A DNA stretch of 64,000 bases, from positions 248,001-312,000 of the forward strand of contig CALUUA010000001.1 of assembly GCA_944323845.1 (NCBI GenBank), in the 5' to 3' direction. Below the pieces are notes generated by a model that made no database searches, was not told where the DNA came from, and worked only from the letters and a program-made list of their open reading frames with translations. Made by a program: the position numbers and the translations under genes. Within the stretch, counting starts at the first letter, position 1. Every line of letters begins with the position of its first letter. The DNA is from an uncultured Bacteroidales bacterium. Its GTDB lineage: Bacteria > Bacteroidota > Bacteroidia > Bacteroidales > UBA932. Below, one piece after another: positions 37,290 through 46,243 of this stretch.

Positions 37290-37940
37290 TTATGCCAGTC
37301 CGGATTCATCGTAATCCTTGCGGTCTTCTTCCGTATTCGTGTCGGCCCGCATCATTTTTTCATATTCCTTTTCGCTGATGCCCTTGTTTATGCCGCCGAG
37401 GAATTTTTCAGCCTTGACTTTTCTCTGGAGCTGCATCAGACCGTACAGCATGGCTTCCGGTCTTGGCGGACATCCCGGAATATACACGTCCACCGGGATT
37501 ATCTGATCCACGCCGTTGACCACATGGTAGGATTTCTTGAAAGGTCCTCCGCTTATGGCGCATCCGCCGGTAGCCACCACATATTTAGGGTCGGCCATCT
37601 GGTCGTACAGCCTTTTGAGGACCGGAGCCATCTTGTGGGTGATGGTACCCGCCACCATGATGAAGTCCGCCTGTCTCGGCGATGACCTTGCTACCTCGAA
37701 ACCGAACCTCGCGAAATCATATCTGGCCGCACCGATGGCCATGAATTCGATACCGCAGCAGCTGGTGGCGAAAGTCAGCGGCCAGAGGCTGTTGCTCCTG
37801 CCCCATTCTATGACATCGTCCAGACAGCCTACTATGACATTGGTCCCGTTTTCACGGAGCTCCTTCAGCATTTCCTCTATATACTCGTTGTCGTTGAAAT
37901 CCTCATATTTCATCGACTTGATGTTGACTTTCCTTTTCAT
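37290..37940 (-). CDS. nuoB: NADH-quinone oxidoreductase subunit B
   Basis: 216-residue subunit holding cluster N2, which passes electrons to quinone. The ligand cysteines are in [16 protein letters not shown] and PGCPPRPEA. The start at 37940 (MKRKVNIKS) is 13 bp after nuoA; a longer in-frame extension would overlap nuoA and looks non-coding. The C-terminal tail is charged. Confidence 0.96.
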   Translation of the reverse strand: MKRKVNIKSMKYEDFNDNEYIEEMLKELRENGTNVIVGCLDDVIEWGRSNSLWPLTFATSCCGIEFMAIGAARYDFARFGFEVARSSPRQADFIMVAGTITHKMAPVLKRLYDQMADPKYVVATGGCAISGGPFKKSYHVVNGVDQIIPVDVYIPGCPPRPEAMLYGLMQLQRKVKAEKFLGGINKGISEKEYEKMMRADTNTEEDRKDYDESGLA

Positions 37941-37953
37941 ATGTCTTACCTGT

Positions 37954-38304
37954 TTATTTCCATTCGAGGGCGCCTTTCTTCCAGGCGTATGCAAGTCCGA
38001 GGACAAGTATCAGCAGGAAGAAGAGCACGCTGACCAGACCGTATATCCCGAGATCCTGGACGACTACGGCCCAGGCGAACAGGAAGACGGTTTCCACGTC
38101 GAACATAAGGAAGAGAATGGCGTAAAGGTAATACCCGACCTTGAACTGCATCCATGATTTGCCCCTTGTCGGGATGCCGCATTCATATGGTTCGCTTTTC
38201 TGCGGGTTATAGGAGCGTGGAGCGACGGCCTTTGCTATGCCGATAGCCGCGGCTACCATAATGACGGCGATGAGAATTACTACTACTAACAGTATGAAAT
38301 TCAT
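37954..38304 (-). CDS. nuoA: NADH-quinone oxidoreductase subunit A
   Basis: 116-residue membrane subunit with three helices and the loop containing YECGIP (Cys in the TMH1-2 loop) and LFDVET-type motif [14 protein letters not shown]. The start at 38304 (MNFILLVV) is preferred because residues upstream are not conserved and lie between the promoter and this ATG. First gene of the operon. Confidence 0.96.
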   Translation of the reverse strand: MNFILLVVVILIAVIMVAAAIGIAKAVAPRSYNPQKSEPYECGIPTRGKSWMQFKVGYYLYAILFLMFDVETVFLFAWAVVVQDLGIYGLVSVLFFLLILVLGLAYAWKKGALEWK

Positions 38305-38348
38305 GGCAATATCTATTTTTATCCTGTATTGTCCGGAAAATTCGCGCG

Positions 38349-38356
38349 CAAAGTTA
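38349..38356 (-). promoter_or_regulatory. Promoter -7 box for the nuo operon
   Basis: Minus strand reads TAACTTTG then C, a match to TAnnTTTG about 45 bp before the nuoA ATG. Confidence 0.65.
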
Positions 38357-38408
38357 CGGAAAAATTTCCAAAACACACAGACGTACACGGATAAAGTTTC
38401 CGAGCCTG

Positions 38409-38446
38409 AAAAAAACGGCCGCCGGAGTGCGTACAGCCGTTTTTTT
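38409..38446. terminator. Bidirectional terminator-like hairpin between divergent genes
   Basis: AAAAAAACGGC (38409-38419) is the exact complement of GCCGTTTTTTT (38436-38446). It has terminator form on both strands, but lies upstream of both flanking genes, between the nuo promoter and the promoter at 38489. It may insulate the two units or end a short transcript not otherwise seen. Confidence 0.7.
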
Positions 38447-38488
38447 GAAATTAAACGGGTAAAACTTCATAACACGGATAGCTCATTC

Positions 38489-38496
38489 TACTTTTG
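38489..38496 (+). promoter_or_regulatory. Promoter -7 box for the fimbrial-type operon
   Basis: TACTTTTG then C matches TAnnTTTG. The leader before the ATG at 38556 holds a small GGCC-rich hairpin (around 38520-38536) and the ribosome-binding site AGGAGA. Confidence 0.6.
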
Positions 38497-38555
38497 CCAG
38501 CGTAAACACTCCCCGTCAAGGCCGTAAGGCCGGTACGGGCCAAAATAGGAGAATC

Positions 38556-40127
38556 ATGCGTAATTTGATGGGAACAGTTATGTTGTGCGCGCTGCTGGCG
38601 GCGTGTGACAAGGAAGGGATGGCAGGAGACGATTACGCCGGCCTGCCTGCGGGGAACACGGAGATTCCTCACGGTATGATGGTTCTGGGAGAAAAACTGG
38701 ACAATCCTTACACCACTGAAAACATGAAGTCGGCCTTTGCGGCCCTTTATCCGACGAAATCGAGGGACGCGGTGAAGACCTCGCACCTTTATGTGCGTTT
38801 TCTTCCCGAAAACGAAGCCGAGTTCGATATCCTGACGGAAGCGGGGCTGGATCTGGTGGATTATCCGGTGGATTACGAAATCCTCGTGGACGGCGACTAT
38901 TATCATGATCCGTCCATTGAAGACGGAGAGTTCACATGGCAGTACGCGGTAGTGCCGGAGGATTTCGTTTTTCCGGACATGAGGTACGAGATTCTGGACG
39001 AATGCTGCATCACCGAATATGACCCTTCTGTCAGATCGGAAGACGGCATAGACTGGGAGGCGGTGGAAGAGGAGGCTTTCAGGCTTTCAGGGAACGGCGA
39101 CATGCTGCAGCCGGCTACGAGAGCCGGCAAGGTGAATCCTTCCGGCAGAATCACGATAGTGGACGAACAGGCGAACGGAGGCAAGCCTGTGGGCGTTTCC
39201 GGTGTACGTGTCAGGTGCAATGTCTTCGTGAAGATTTCGAATGCCTATACTGACCGTGACGGATATTATACCATTCCGAAAAAATTCTCTGCGAATCCGA
39301 AATACCGTCTCGTGTTCAAGAACGAGAAAGGTTTCGCCATAGGCTTCAATCTCATCCTGCAGCCTGCTTCCGCTTCATCTCTGGGAAGAGGTTCCGAAAC
39401 GGGATTGAGCACGACAATAACAAAAAATTCGGACCGCACCCTGTTTTTCCGTTCTGTCGTGAACAATGCGGCATATGACTACATTACCAGATGCGGGGAA
39501 GATGACATGGATCTGACATTGCCTCCGGGCGACCTGAGAATCTGGCTCCTTAACGGACTTGACGCGAGCAGCGCCATAATGATGCACCATAAGGCCATAG
39601 TATCGCATTCCCTCGTGAAGAACTTCCTGGGATTCTTCGCTTCGCTCATCGCATACTTTGCCCCCGACGTCACTATCGGGACAGCCGATATGGACAGCTA
39701 CAGCGATGCCTACAGGGCTACATGCCATGAACTTGCGCATTGCAGCCATTTCTCGCAGGTAGGCCTTGACTACTGGAACAAATACGTGGAGTATATCCTG
39801 ACTTCATATCTGACAGGAGGCACGACCTACGGCGACGGGACAGGCCAATATGCCGGATATTGCGAAGTAGGGGAGATGTGGGCCTATTATCTGGAAAGCG
39901 TCATGTACAGGGAAAGGTACGGCGGCGCCATGCCGCAGTTCGGCACCGGATACTGGTTCAGTCCGCAGATATTCAGGTATCTTGACGACAGGGGACTGGA
40001 GCGTTCGGACTTCCTGGCGGCGATGCAGGCCGATGTCACGAGTCTGGACGTGCTTCAGAGCCGCCTTTCGTCCATGCATCCTGACAAGGCCCGGATGATA
40101 GATCAGGTTTTCATCAGATACAGATAA
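38556..40127 (+). CDS. Putative zinc metalloprotease lipoprotein (HExxH)
   Basis: 523-residue predicted lipoprotein, lipobox LLAAC (Cys17). A CarboxypepD-like sandwich (about 210-275; YTDRDGYYTIPKKF) precedes a zincin segment with HELAH (His391-Glu392-His395); GEMWAYY with Glu440 is the best third ligand, as in gluzincin-like families. No family name recognised. Its substrate is unknown. It has its own promoter and Shine-Dalgarno, and its stop is one base before the DUF3575 gene. It is therefore cotranscribed with fimbrial-type genes and could act on their surface products; that is inference. Confidence 0.75.
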   Translation: MRNLMGTVMLCALLAACDKEGMAGDDYAGLPAGNTEIPHGMMVLGEKLDNPYTTENMKSAFAALYPTKSRDAVKTSHLYVRFLPENEAEFDILTEAGLDLVDYPVDYEILVDGDYYHDPSIEDGEFTWQYAVVPEDFVFPDMRYEILDECCITEYDPSVRSEDGIDWEAVEEEAFRLSGNGDMLQPATRAGKVNPSGRITIVDEQANGGKPVGVSGVRVRCNVFVKISNAYTDRDGYYTIPKKFSANPKYRLVFKNEKGFAIGFNLILQPASASSLGRGSETGLSTTITKNSDRTLFFRSVVNNAAYDYITRCGEDDMDLTLPPGDLRIWLLNGLDASSAIMMHHKAIVSHSLVKNFLGFFASLIAYFAPDVTIGTADMDSYSDAYRATCHELAHCSHFSQVGLDYWNKYVEYILTSYLTGGTTYGDGTGQYAGYCEVGEMWAYYLESVMYRERYGGAMPQFGTGYWFSPQIFRYLDDRGLERSDFLAAMQADVTSLDVLQSRLSSMHPDKARMIDQVFIRYR

Positions 40128-40128
40128 T

Positions 40129-40689
40129 ATGAAAAAGCTGTTCATACTTGTATTGCTGGTGCTCGTTACCGGGCACCGGCATATGGATGCCAGAAAGTTT
40201 TCCGTGTCGACGAATGTCATGGATTACATAAATCTCGGTACCCTGAATCTGGAAGCCTCATACGGCTTTTCGCAGCACTGGAGCCTGAATGCCGGAGCCA
40301 AGTTCAATCCTTTTACTTTCAAGCTGAAAGATGACGGTTCGCAGATGCAGAACCGCCAGCAGTCGTATGAAATAGGCGTGCGCCTGTGGCCGTGGCATGT
40401 GTTTTCGGGCTGGTGGATCGCGGGAAAGGCCAAATATCAGGAATACAACAGGGGCGGGATTTTTTCCGGCAAGACGGAAGAAGGAGACGGTTTCGGTATC
40501 GGCTTTTCAGCCGGCTATTCCTATATGGTGCATCCGAACCTTAATCTCGAATTCGGCCTCGGCCTGTGGACCGGCATTAAAAAATATGCAGTATATGACT
40601 GTCCGTCATGCGGTCTCACCCTTGAATCGGGCACAAAGGGATTCATCCTGCCAAACGAACTTCTATTGTCTCTCGTCTATGTTTTCTGA
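40129..40689 (+). CDS. DUF3575 outer-membrane protein
   Basis: 186 residues, signal peptide, then alternating beta-strand pattern from residue 22 to the terminal aromatic LSLVYVF: a small outer-membrane barrel matching DUF3575. In Bacteroides-type fimbrial loci, DUF3575 genes stand beside the OmpA-like accessory and fimbrillin genes, as here. It overlaps the next gene by 11 bp. Confidence 0.85.
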   Translation: MKKLFILVLLVLVTGHRHMDARKFSVSTNVMDYINLGTLNLEASYGFSQHWSLNAGAKFNPFTFKLKDDGSQMQNRQQSYEIGVRLWPWHVFSGWWIAGKAKYQEYNRGGIFSGKTEEGDGFGIGFSAGYSYMVHPNLNLEFGLGLWTGIKKYAVYDCPSCGLTLESGTKGFILPNELLLSLVYVF

Positions 40690-42577
40690 TCAGAAAATCC
40701 TTGTGCAGATACCTGCAATGGCGGTGGCTGTCCTTTTCATCGCATCGGTCGCCGTATCATGCTCGCCGCTGAAACGGTACACGGATGTTTCCTTGTCCTC
40801 GTCCGGATTGCAGCTCTCGATTCCTGACGAGACTTCGGATATTCCTGACAGATTCCCTGTCATGCAGGAAAGCGAGGCCAATGCCGATACTGTCGAAGGA
40901 CCTGTCATCATGAAAGCCATACGGGACAGTGAAACAGGGGAAATGACTGCGACTGATGTCATCCCGGCATCCAGAGTAGTGGCCAGATTCCGTAATATAG
41001 CGGAAAGGCTCGGCCGGATTTCGTTCAGTTTCGATGTCATGGTGCCGCAGGAACTTATTTCATCGGATTTCCAGCTCCGGCTGGTCCCTGAAATGAAGGC
41101 AGGCGATGAGACCATTTCCCTGAAACCTGTATTTATTACCGGAGCCTTATACAGGAAGCGGCAGCTGAAAGGATATGAAAGGTACAGGCAATTTCTGGAG
41201 TCCATCGTAATCGACAGCACTGCCTTTATCAGGATGGATCAGCTGGAAACCTTTCTCCAGAGGTATTTCCCGGACACTTATGCCATGAAGTCCGATTCCT
41301 CGGTGCTTTCCGTCCCTGAAGCCGAAAATCTGTTCGGAGTAAACCAGATGACGGCTCTGGAGCATTATACCAGACAGCTGCGCAAGCGCAGGAATGAATG
41401 GAAGATGGAGAACAAGGACAGCATGTTCAGAAAATTAGTGAAAGCGCCGATGGAATACGATGTCAGGTTGGATACTGTCATGTCTTCAGGGGAGGGAAGT
41501 CTCATATACAGGTATTCTCACACCATGGCCTCGTCTCCCGGTCTGAAGAAACTCGAAGTGAGTCTGTCCGGAATGGTGTTCAGGGATGGGGTCTGCGTGG
41601 CTGAAATGCCGGCTCCCGGAAACCTGTCTTTCTATATCAGTTCCCTGTCTTCACTTGCCGACAGCACCCCGCGTTTTCTTTTCAAGGTCATCCAGAGAAC
41701 AGTTTCCGACCGGACGGTGGCATTTCTGGATTTTGATCAAGGGAGTGCTGTGCTGGATACCTTGCGTGAAGGCAATGCATCTGAACTGGAGCGCATCAGG
41801 AAATGCTTTGCAGACATCCGTTCCAGAAAGGATCTGGTTCTGGATTCCATAGAAGTTACTGCTTCATGTTCTCCTGAAGGTTCCTGGGAGTATAATGCAG
41901 CTCTGGCAGAAGGCAGAGCCAAGGCGGTGCGCCATTATGTGACAGCCAGGATAGACTGGCTGGATGGTGGCGCTGTCAGATCCGCTTCGGTGCCTGAAAA
42001 CTGGGATTATCTTCAGAAACTTGTCTTGAATGATACCCTTATATCGGAAGCCGACAGGAAGGCCATACTGGAATTGTCCGGAAGTCCGGACAAAGATATG
42101 GCGGAAAGAACGATGGCCTCGATGGAGTCGTACCGGTACCTGCGGGAAAAAATATATCCGAGGCTGCGGACCGTGAAGTTCCACTTCTACATGCATCGTC
42201 CTCACGTGAAAAAGGATACGATCCATACAAGGATTCCCGATACGCTATATATGAGAGGTCTGGAGGCTTTGAAGAATCTGGATTACCGGAAAGCTGCGGC
42301 CTTGCTTGGCCCCTATCGGGACTATAATGCGGCTCTTGCCATGGCATCGTCAGGATATGACAGTGCGGCCATATCCATTCTTTCCGGTCTTGGGTCCGAT
42401 GATGCGCGGTCAGATTATCTGCTGGCTGTCCTATATTCCAGAGCAGGCGATTCCGCAAGGGCGGAAGAGTACTTTCTGCGCAGCAGCACTAAGGATCCGG
42501 CCATGCGGCACCGGGCGAATCTTGATCCGGAACTGTCTGCAATAGCGGCAAAGGTGATGGAAGATATCGGATATTGA
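40679..42577 (+). CDS. OmpA-like/TPR lipoprotein of fimbrial locus
   Basis: 632 residues from the ATG at 40679, which overlaps the DUF3575 gene. Lipobox VAVSC (Cys28). The N-terminal half is beta-rich, matching the DUF3868-like part of fimbrial accessory proteins. An OmpA-type segment (about 340-440) has FDQGSAVLD, ASCSPEGSWEYNAALAEGRA. The C-terminal 110 residues form TPR-like helices (ALKNLDYRKAAALL; AVLYSRAGDSARAEEYF). Possibly anchors or assembles the fimbria. In-frame codons upstream of 40679 are antisense-like and rejected. Confidence 0.8.
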   Translation: MFSDQKILVQIPAMAVAVLFIASVAVSCSPLKRYTDVSLSSSGLQLSIPDETSDIPDRFPVMQESEANADTVEGPVIMKAIRDSETGEMTATDVIPASRVVARFRNIAERLGRISFSFDVMVPQELISSDFQLRLVPEMKAGDETISLKPVFITGALYRKRQLKGYERYRQFLESIVIDSTAFIRMDQLETFLQRYFPDTYAMKSDSSVLSVPEAENLFGVNQMTALEHYTRQLRKRRNEWKMENKDSMFRKLVKAPMEYDVRLDTVMSSGEGSLIYRYSHTMASSPGLKKLEVSLSGMVFRDGVCVAEMPAPGNLSFYISSLSSLADSTPRFLFKVIQRTVSDRTVAFLDFDQGSAVLDTLREGNASELERIRKCFADIRSRKDLVLDSIEVTASCSPEGSWEYNAALAEGRAKAVRHYVTARIDWLDGGAVRSASVPENWDYLQKLVLNDTLISEADRKAILELSGSPDKDMAERTMASMESYRYLREKIYPRLRTVKFHFYMHRPHVKKDTIHTRIPDTLYMRGLEALKNLDYRKAAALLGPYRDYNAALAMASSGYDSAAISILSGLGSDDARSDYLLAVLYSRAGDSARAEEYFLRSSTKDPAMRHRANLDPELSAIAAKVMEDIGY

Positions 42578-42613
42578 GACACATTTATAATTTAACCATA
42601 ATTTGTTTTTGAC

Positions 42614-43609
42614 ATGAAAAAATCAGCAAGGGAACTTTGTTCCAAAATTGCCGCCATGCCGGCAATCATTGTCGCAATGGCGGCGTGTGAAATGACTGTG
42701 GATGTCAGTCAGGACGAAATGTCAGGAGAAAAGATACCGGTAACGGTATCTGTCCCGGTATCCGCGACCAAGGTGACGGAAGCCGTGGGGGAGAATGCGG
42801 TAAACGATCTTCAGGTACTCGTTTTCCGGAAAGACGGTGCTCTGGACGCATATTCTTCTGCCGATATAGGCATACTTACTGTGGAATGTACTGCAGGAGA
42901 GAGAATTTTCGTGGCGGCGGTAAACGCTCCGGATCTTTCACATATTTCGTCTTTGTCGCAGTTTACGGAAGCCAGATCCGACCTGTCTGACAATGCCGTG
43001 GCCGATCTGGTAATGGCCGGTTCCGTATCGGCGACAGTGGATGAGGCGGAAGAGTCCGTGACAGTGGAAGTCTCGCGGTTAGTCGCCCGTGTAGCTGTCC
43101 TGAAGATTACGAATGCCATGTCTGCCCCTGCCTATTCGTCTATCCCGATTGTATTGAGAGGAATGTACCTGTCGAATGTGGCGGGGGACTGTCCGTACCT
43201 GCATGCAGACGCTCCTACGCTATGGTACAATAAAGTCGGCATCAGGAGCGGCTGTCCTGAACTGCTGTACAGCGGATCTGTGTCATATAGTCTGGAGCAG
43301 GGGGCGAGTCATACGGAGCCGAATTATTTTTATTGTTACCAGAACAGTACAGAATATGACAGCCAGTCCGGAATCTGGTCTCCGCGATATACACGTCTTG
43401 TCCTGGAAACGCAGATAGACGGCAAGTTTTATTATTATCCGGTGAGCCTGCCCGGGATAGAACGGAACCATACCTATGATATCGAGGAGATCAGACTGAC
43501 CAGACTCGGTTCGGATGCTCCTGACAAACTGGTGGATACAGGTGCGGTGGAAGTCCGTATCAGGATAGTGGACTGGCAGGATGGAAGCACAGTGAATGTG
43601 ACCATCTGA
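42614..43609 (+). CDS. FimA-type major fimbrial subunit
   Basis: 331-residue lipoprotein (lipobox MAAC, Cys25) with the FimA/Mfa1 N-terminal beta-sandwich: early VNDLQVLVFRKDGAL and the later VSRLVARVAVLKITN strand typical of the P. gingivalis FimA family. In the known system, an Arg-specific protease removes the N-terminal strand so that subunits polymerise. It lies 36 bp after the OmpA-like gene. The identity of the tip protein is unclear. Confidence 0.85.
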   Translation: MKKSARELCSKIAAMPAIIVAMAACEMTVDVSQDEMSGEKIPVTVSVPVSATKVTEAVGENAVNDLQVLVFRKDGALDAYSSADIGILTVECTAGERIFVAAVNAPDLSHISSLSQFTEARSDLSDNAVADLVMAGSVSATVDEAEESVTVEVSRLVARVAVLKITNAMSAPAYSSIPIVLRGMYLSNVAGDCPYLHADAPTLWYNKVGIRSGCPELLYSGSVSYSLEQGASHTEPNYFYCYQNSTEYDSQSGIWSPRYTRLVLETQIDGKFYYYPVSLPGIERNHTYDIEEIRLTRLGSDAPDKLVDTGAVEVRIRIVDWQDGSTVNVTI

Positions 43610-43627
43610 AGTTTGACAGGAGAAGTC

Positions 43628-44452
43628 ATGGCGTTTAAAGGGAATCTGCCGTCACGGGTACTGATAACGGCTCTGATGGCAGTGGCTTTTGGTCAGGGAT
43701 GTTCTATAAAGGAAGACAGGGCATTATGTCCGTGTTCGTTTTTCCTGGATTTCAGCGGAGTGGATCCTGAATTGGCTGAAATGTCGGAAATCCGCATTGA
43801 GGCCGCTGACGGCTTTCTGTATTATGATCCGGAAGTTTCCTTCAAGGCCGGTCAGGATAAGTCGGGGAGTGCTGAAGGATTCTTATACGGAGTCAGTGTC
43901 CCGAAGACCTCTGTTTCCGTTTCAGTGATAAACGGGGCCGGAGCTTTTTCTTCTTCTGATTCCAGAATTCTGATTCCTCTCGGCGAAGAATGTCCGCCTG
44001 TCTACATGCATTATTCCAAGCTGGATTTGCAGGCTGAAACCTACAGGGAACTGGTAGTCCTGCACAAGGATTTCTGTACTATTAATATCAGGATGCTGAA
44101 GGACGATTCTCCGTATCCTTTCGACGTTACCGTGACAGGAAACATTAATTCCATAAACGAAGACAGGACGGTGTCTCCGGGAGATTTCTCGTTTACTGTG
44201 ACTCCGCAGCCTGACGGTACGGCCGGAGTGCGTGTGCCGAGACAGACGGATAATAGCCTGATGCTGCTTATAAGGGAAGAAGACAAGGTGCTGAGGGAGT
44301 TCGCATTGGGTGAATATATCGCCGGAGCCGGTTATGACTGGACGGCGGAAGACCTTGATGATGTGGATATAAGCATAGATTACGCTCATGCGGAAATCCA
44401 TGTCGTGGTGTCAGACTGGTCGGGGTCTTATGAATTTGATGTAGTAATTTGA
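43628..44452 (+). CDS. FimB/Mfa2-family fimbrial anchor
   Basis: 274-residue lipoprotein, lipobox GQGC (Cys25), followed by IKEDRALCPCSFFLDF, the CPC signature of the Mfa2/FimB family that caps and anchors Bacteroidales fimbriae in the outer membrane. The ATG at 43628 is preceded by AGGAGA; a TTG five codons earlier would put this site inside the gene. Last protein gene of the operon. Confidence 0.87.
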   Translation: MAFKGNLPSRVLITALMAVAFGQGCSIKEDRALCPCSFFLDFSGVDPELAEMSEIRIEAADGFLYYDPEVSFKAGQDKSGSAEGFLYGVSVPKTSVSVSVINGAGAFSSSDSRILIPLGEECPPVYMHYSKLDLQAETYRELVVLHKDFCTINIRMLKDDSPYPFDVTVTGNINSINEDRTVSPGDFSFTVTPQPDGTAGVRVPRQTDNSLMLLIREEDKVLREFALGEYIAGAGYDWTAEDLDDVDISIDYAHAEIHVVVSDWSGSYEFDVVI

Positions 44453-44461
44453 TGAAAATTG

Positions 44462-44492
44462 ATTGCGAATATAAAAATTTGTATTATCTTTG
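44462..44492 (+). promoter_or_regulatory. Promoter of tRNA-Leu
   Basis: ATTG at 44462-44465, 19 bp, then TATCTTTG at 44485-44492 and C: near-ideal spacing and boxes for the Bacteroidota housekeeping promoter. Transcription would start near 44499. Confidence 0.75.
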
Positions 44493-44507
44493 CACCACTT
44501 TCTTGAG

Positions 44508-44591
44508 GCGCAGGTGGCGAAATTGGTAGACGCGCTACTCTCAGGAGGTAGTGCCAGAAATGGTGTGGCAGTTCGACTCTGCTCCTGCGCA
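44508..44591 (+). tRNA. tRNA-Leu (anticodon CAG)
   Basis: 84-nt class II tRNA. The acceptor GCGCAGG pairs with CCTGCGC; anticodon stem CTACT/GGTAG closes the loop with CAG at 44542-44544. A long variable arm and the T arm GGCAG-TTCGACT-CTGCT follow. Discriminator A; CCA is not encoded. Reads CUG. Confidence 0.97.
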
Positions 44592-44600
44592 CGAAAAAAG

Positions 44601-44648
44601 AGAGGGTGACCCAAAAGCCATAAGGCATTGGAGTCACTCTTTTTTTTT
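44601..44648 (+). terminator. Terminator of tRNA-Leu
   Basis: AGAGGGTGAC (44601-44610) pairs with GTCACTCT (44633-44640) apart from a 2-nt bulge, followed by a run of nine T's, then nine G's (44649-44657). Confidence 0.8.
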
Positions 44649-44675
44649 GGGGGGGGGAGGAGAGAAAAATAAAGA

Positions 44676-44706
44676 AACCGACCTCAAAATTACTTTTGGG
44701 TCGGCT
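44676..44706 (-). terminator. Terminator of glyA
   Basis: Read on the minus strand, GCCGACC...GGTCGG forms a hairpin followed by TTTCTTTATTTTT. Its stem and loop resemble the pckA terminator at 63576. Confidence 0.7.
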
Positions 44707-44713
44707 TATCACT

Positions 44714-44778
44714 CGGTTAGGGGGATTTCGCTCCTTCCAGTCGCGGTCACTTCGTGACTTTTGACTAACCGCTTTTTT
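44714..44778 (+). terminator. Second plus-strand hairpin with T-run after tRNA-Leu
   Basis: CGGTTAG (44714-44720) pairs with CTAACCG (44765-44771) and six T's follow; an inner GTCAC/GTGAC hairpin (44746-44758) lies in its loop. A shorter alternative pairing GCGGT/ACCGC is also possible. Confidence 0.5.
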
Positions 44779-44792
44779 CATTTGTTCAGGTA

Positions 44793-46121
44793 TCAGTATT
44801 TGTTCAGAGGAAGTCCGTTCATTTTCATCCGGACCTGTTTGCGGACATTGGCCAGGACAGCTTCATGCTCTTCCATGCCTTCTTCCGATTTCCCTGCCAC
44901 ATAATCAGGATGCGCAGCCGCGCTGGTCAGGACGGCATCTATCAGGTTTACGATAAATTCCATATCCTTCTCTACCAGTCCTCGCGAGGTGACGGCAGGA
45001 GTACCTACCCTTATGCCGGAAGTCTGGAAAGGCGACCTGCTGTCGAACGGTACCATGTTCTTGTTTACTGTGATGTCGGCTTTTACCAGTTCCCTTTCGG
45101 CGATTTTGCCGGTCAGTTCGCTGAATTTCGTCCTCAGGTCTATGAGCATCAGATGATTGTCGGTACCCCCTGATACGACTTTATAGCCTTTGGCCTTGAA
45201 TGCTTCCGCCATGGCGAAGGCGTTTGCGACCACCTGTTTCTGGTATTCGATGAACTCCGGCTGCATTGCCTCGTAGAATGAAACCGCCTTGGCTGCGATA
45301 CAGTGTTCGAGCGGTCCGCCCTGCACCCCGGGGAAGACGCTTGAATTCAGTATCTGTGACATCTTCTTCACTGCACCTTTAGGCGTGGTGAGTCCCCACG
45401 GGTTGTCGAAATCCTTTCCCATGAGAATGATGCCGCCCCTCGGACCCCTCAGTGTCTTGTGCGTGGTAGATGTGACGATGTGTGCATATTTTACCGGATT
45501 GCTGAGCAGTCCGGCGGCAATCAGACCTGCCGTATGTGCCATGTCCACCATGAAGATGGCTCCGACGCTGTCTGCAATTCCTCTCATTCTCTCCCAGTCC
45601 CATTCCCTGGAATATGCGGATGCTCCTCCTATGATGAGTTTCGGCTTATGCTCCAATGCTTTGCGTTCCATGTCATTGTAGTCGATGAGTCCTGTCACCT
45701 CATCAAGCCCGTATGATACGGCATTGTAGAGTATGCCGGACATGTTTACCGGAGAACCGTGTGTCAAGTGCCCTCCGTGAGCCAGATCGAGCCCCATGAA
45801 AGTATCGCCCGGCTTCAGGCACGCCATCATGACGGCCATGTTCGCCTGTGCTCCAGAATGCGGCTGCACATTGGCATATTCCGCTCCGAAAAGCTGGCAG
45901 AGTCTGTCTATGGCCAGCTGCTCTATCTGGTCTACTATTTCACAACCTCCATAGTATCTCGCTCCCGGGTAGCCTTCCGCATATTTGTTCGTGCATATGG
46001 AGCCGAGGGCGTCAAGAACCTGTTTGCTTACATAGTTTTCAGAGGCGATAAGTTCCATGCCGGTAGTCTGTCTTTCTTCTTCTTTCTTTATCAGATTGAA
46101 AATCTGAAGATCCTGTTTCAT
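44793..46121 (-). CDS. glyA: Serine hydroxymethyltransferase
   Basis: PLP enzyme interconverting serine and glycine with tetrahydrofolate, the main one-carbon source. 442 residues. The PLP Lys is in [13 protein letters not shown] (about residue 230). [10 protein letters not shown] near the N-terminus and the ESxxNYV-type substrate region are typical. A few residues longer than usual at the C-terminus. Own divergent promoter shared with the methyltransferase gene. Confidence 0.97.
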   Translation of the reverse strand: MKQDLQIFNLIKKEEERQTTGMELIASENYVSKQVLDALGSICTNKYAEGYPGARYYGGCEIVDQIEQLAIDRLCQLFGAEYANVQPHSGAQANMAVMMACLKPGDTFMGLDLAHGGHLTHGSPVNMSGILYNAVSYGLDEVTGLIDYNDMERKALEHKPKLIIGGASAYSREWDWERMRGIADSVGAIFMVDMAHTAGLIAAGLLSNPVKYAHIVTSTTHKTLRGPRGGIILMGKDFDNPWGLTTPKGAVKKMSQILNSSVFPGVQGGPLEHCIAAKAVSFYEAMQPEFIEYQKQVVANAFAMAEAFKAKGYKVVSGGTDNHLMLIDLRTKFSELTGKIAERELVKADITVNKNMVPFDSRSPFQTSGIRVGTPAVTSRGLVEKDMEFIVNLIDAVLTSAAAHPDYVAGKSEEGMEEHEAVLANVRKQVRMKMNGLPLNKY

Positions 46122-46147
46122 ATCATTAAGTCCTTTTATATTCCTGA

Positions 46148-46183
46148 CAAAGTTACTCTTTTTTTGAATTTTATCTACCTTTG
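46148..46183. promoter_or_regulatory. Overlapping divergent promoters glyA / trmH-like
   Basis: Minus-strand TAACTTTG (46148-46155) for glyA and plus-strand TACCTTTG (46176-46183) for the methyltransferase face away from each other, with 20 bp between. The -33 region of each overlaps the -7 box of the other. Confidence 0.65.
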
Positions 46184-46243
46184 TCCGCGGAAGTTTTCCC
46201 CCGGATACGGATCCGGGAGCGGAACTTGTTGAAATACATCGTT

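Noticed and set aside
40397..40678. N-terminal extension of the OmpA-like protein
   Set aside because: Lies wholly in another frame of DUF3575; the lipoprotein signal starts only at 40679.
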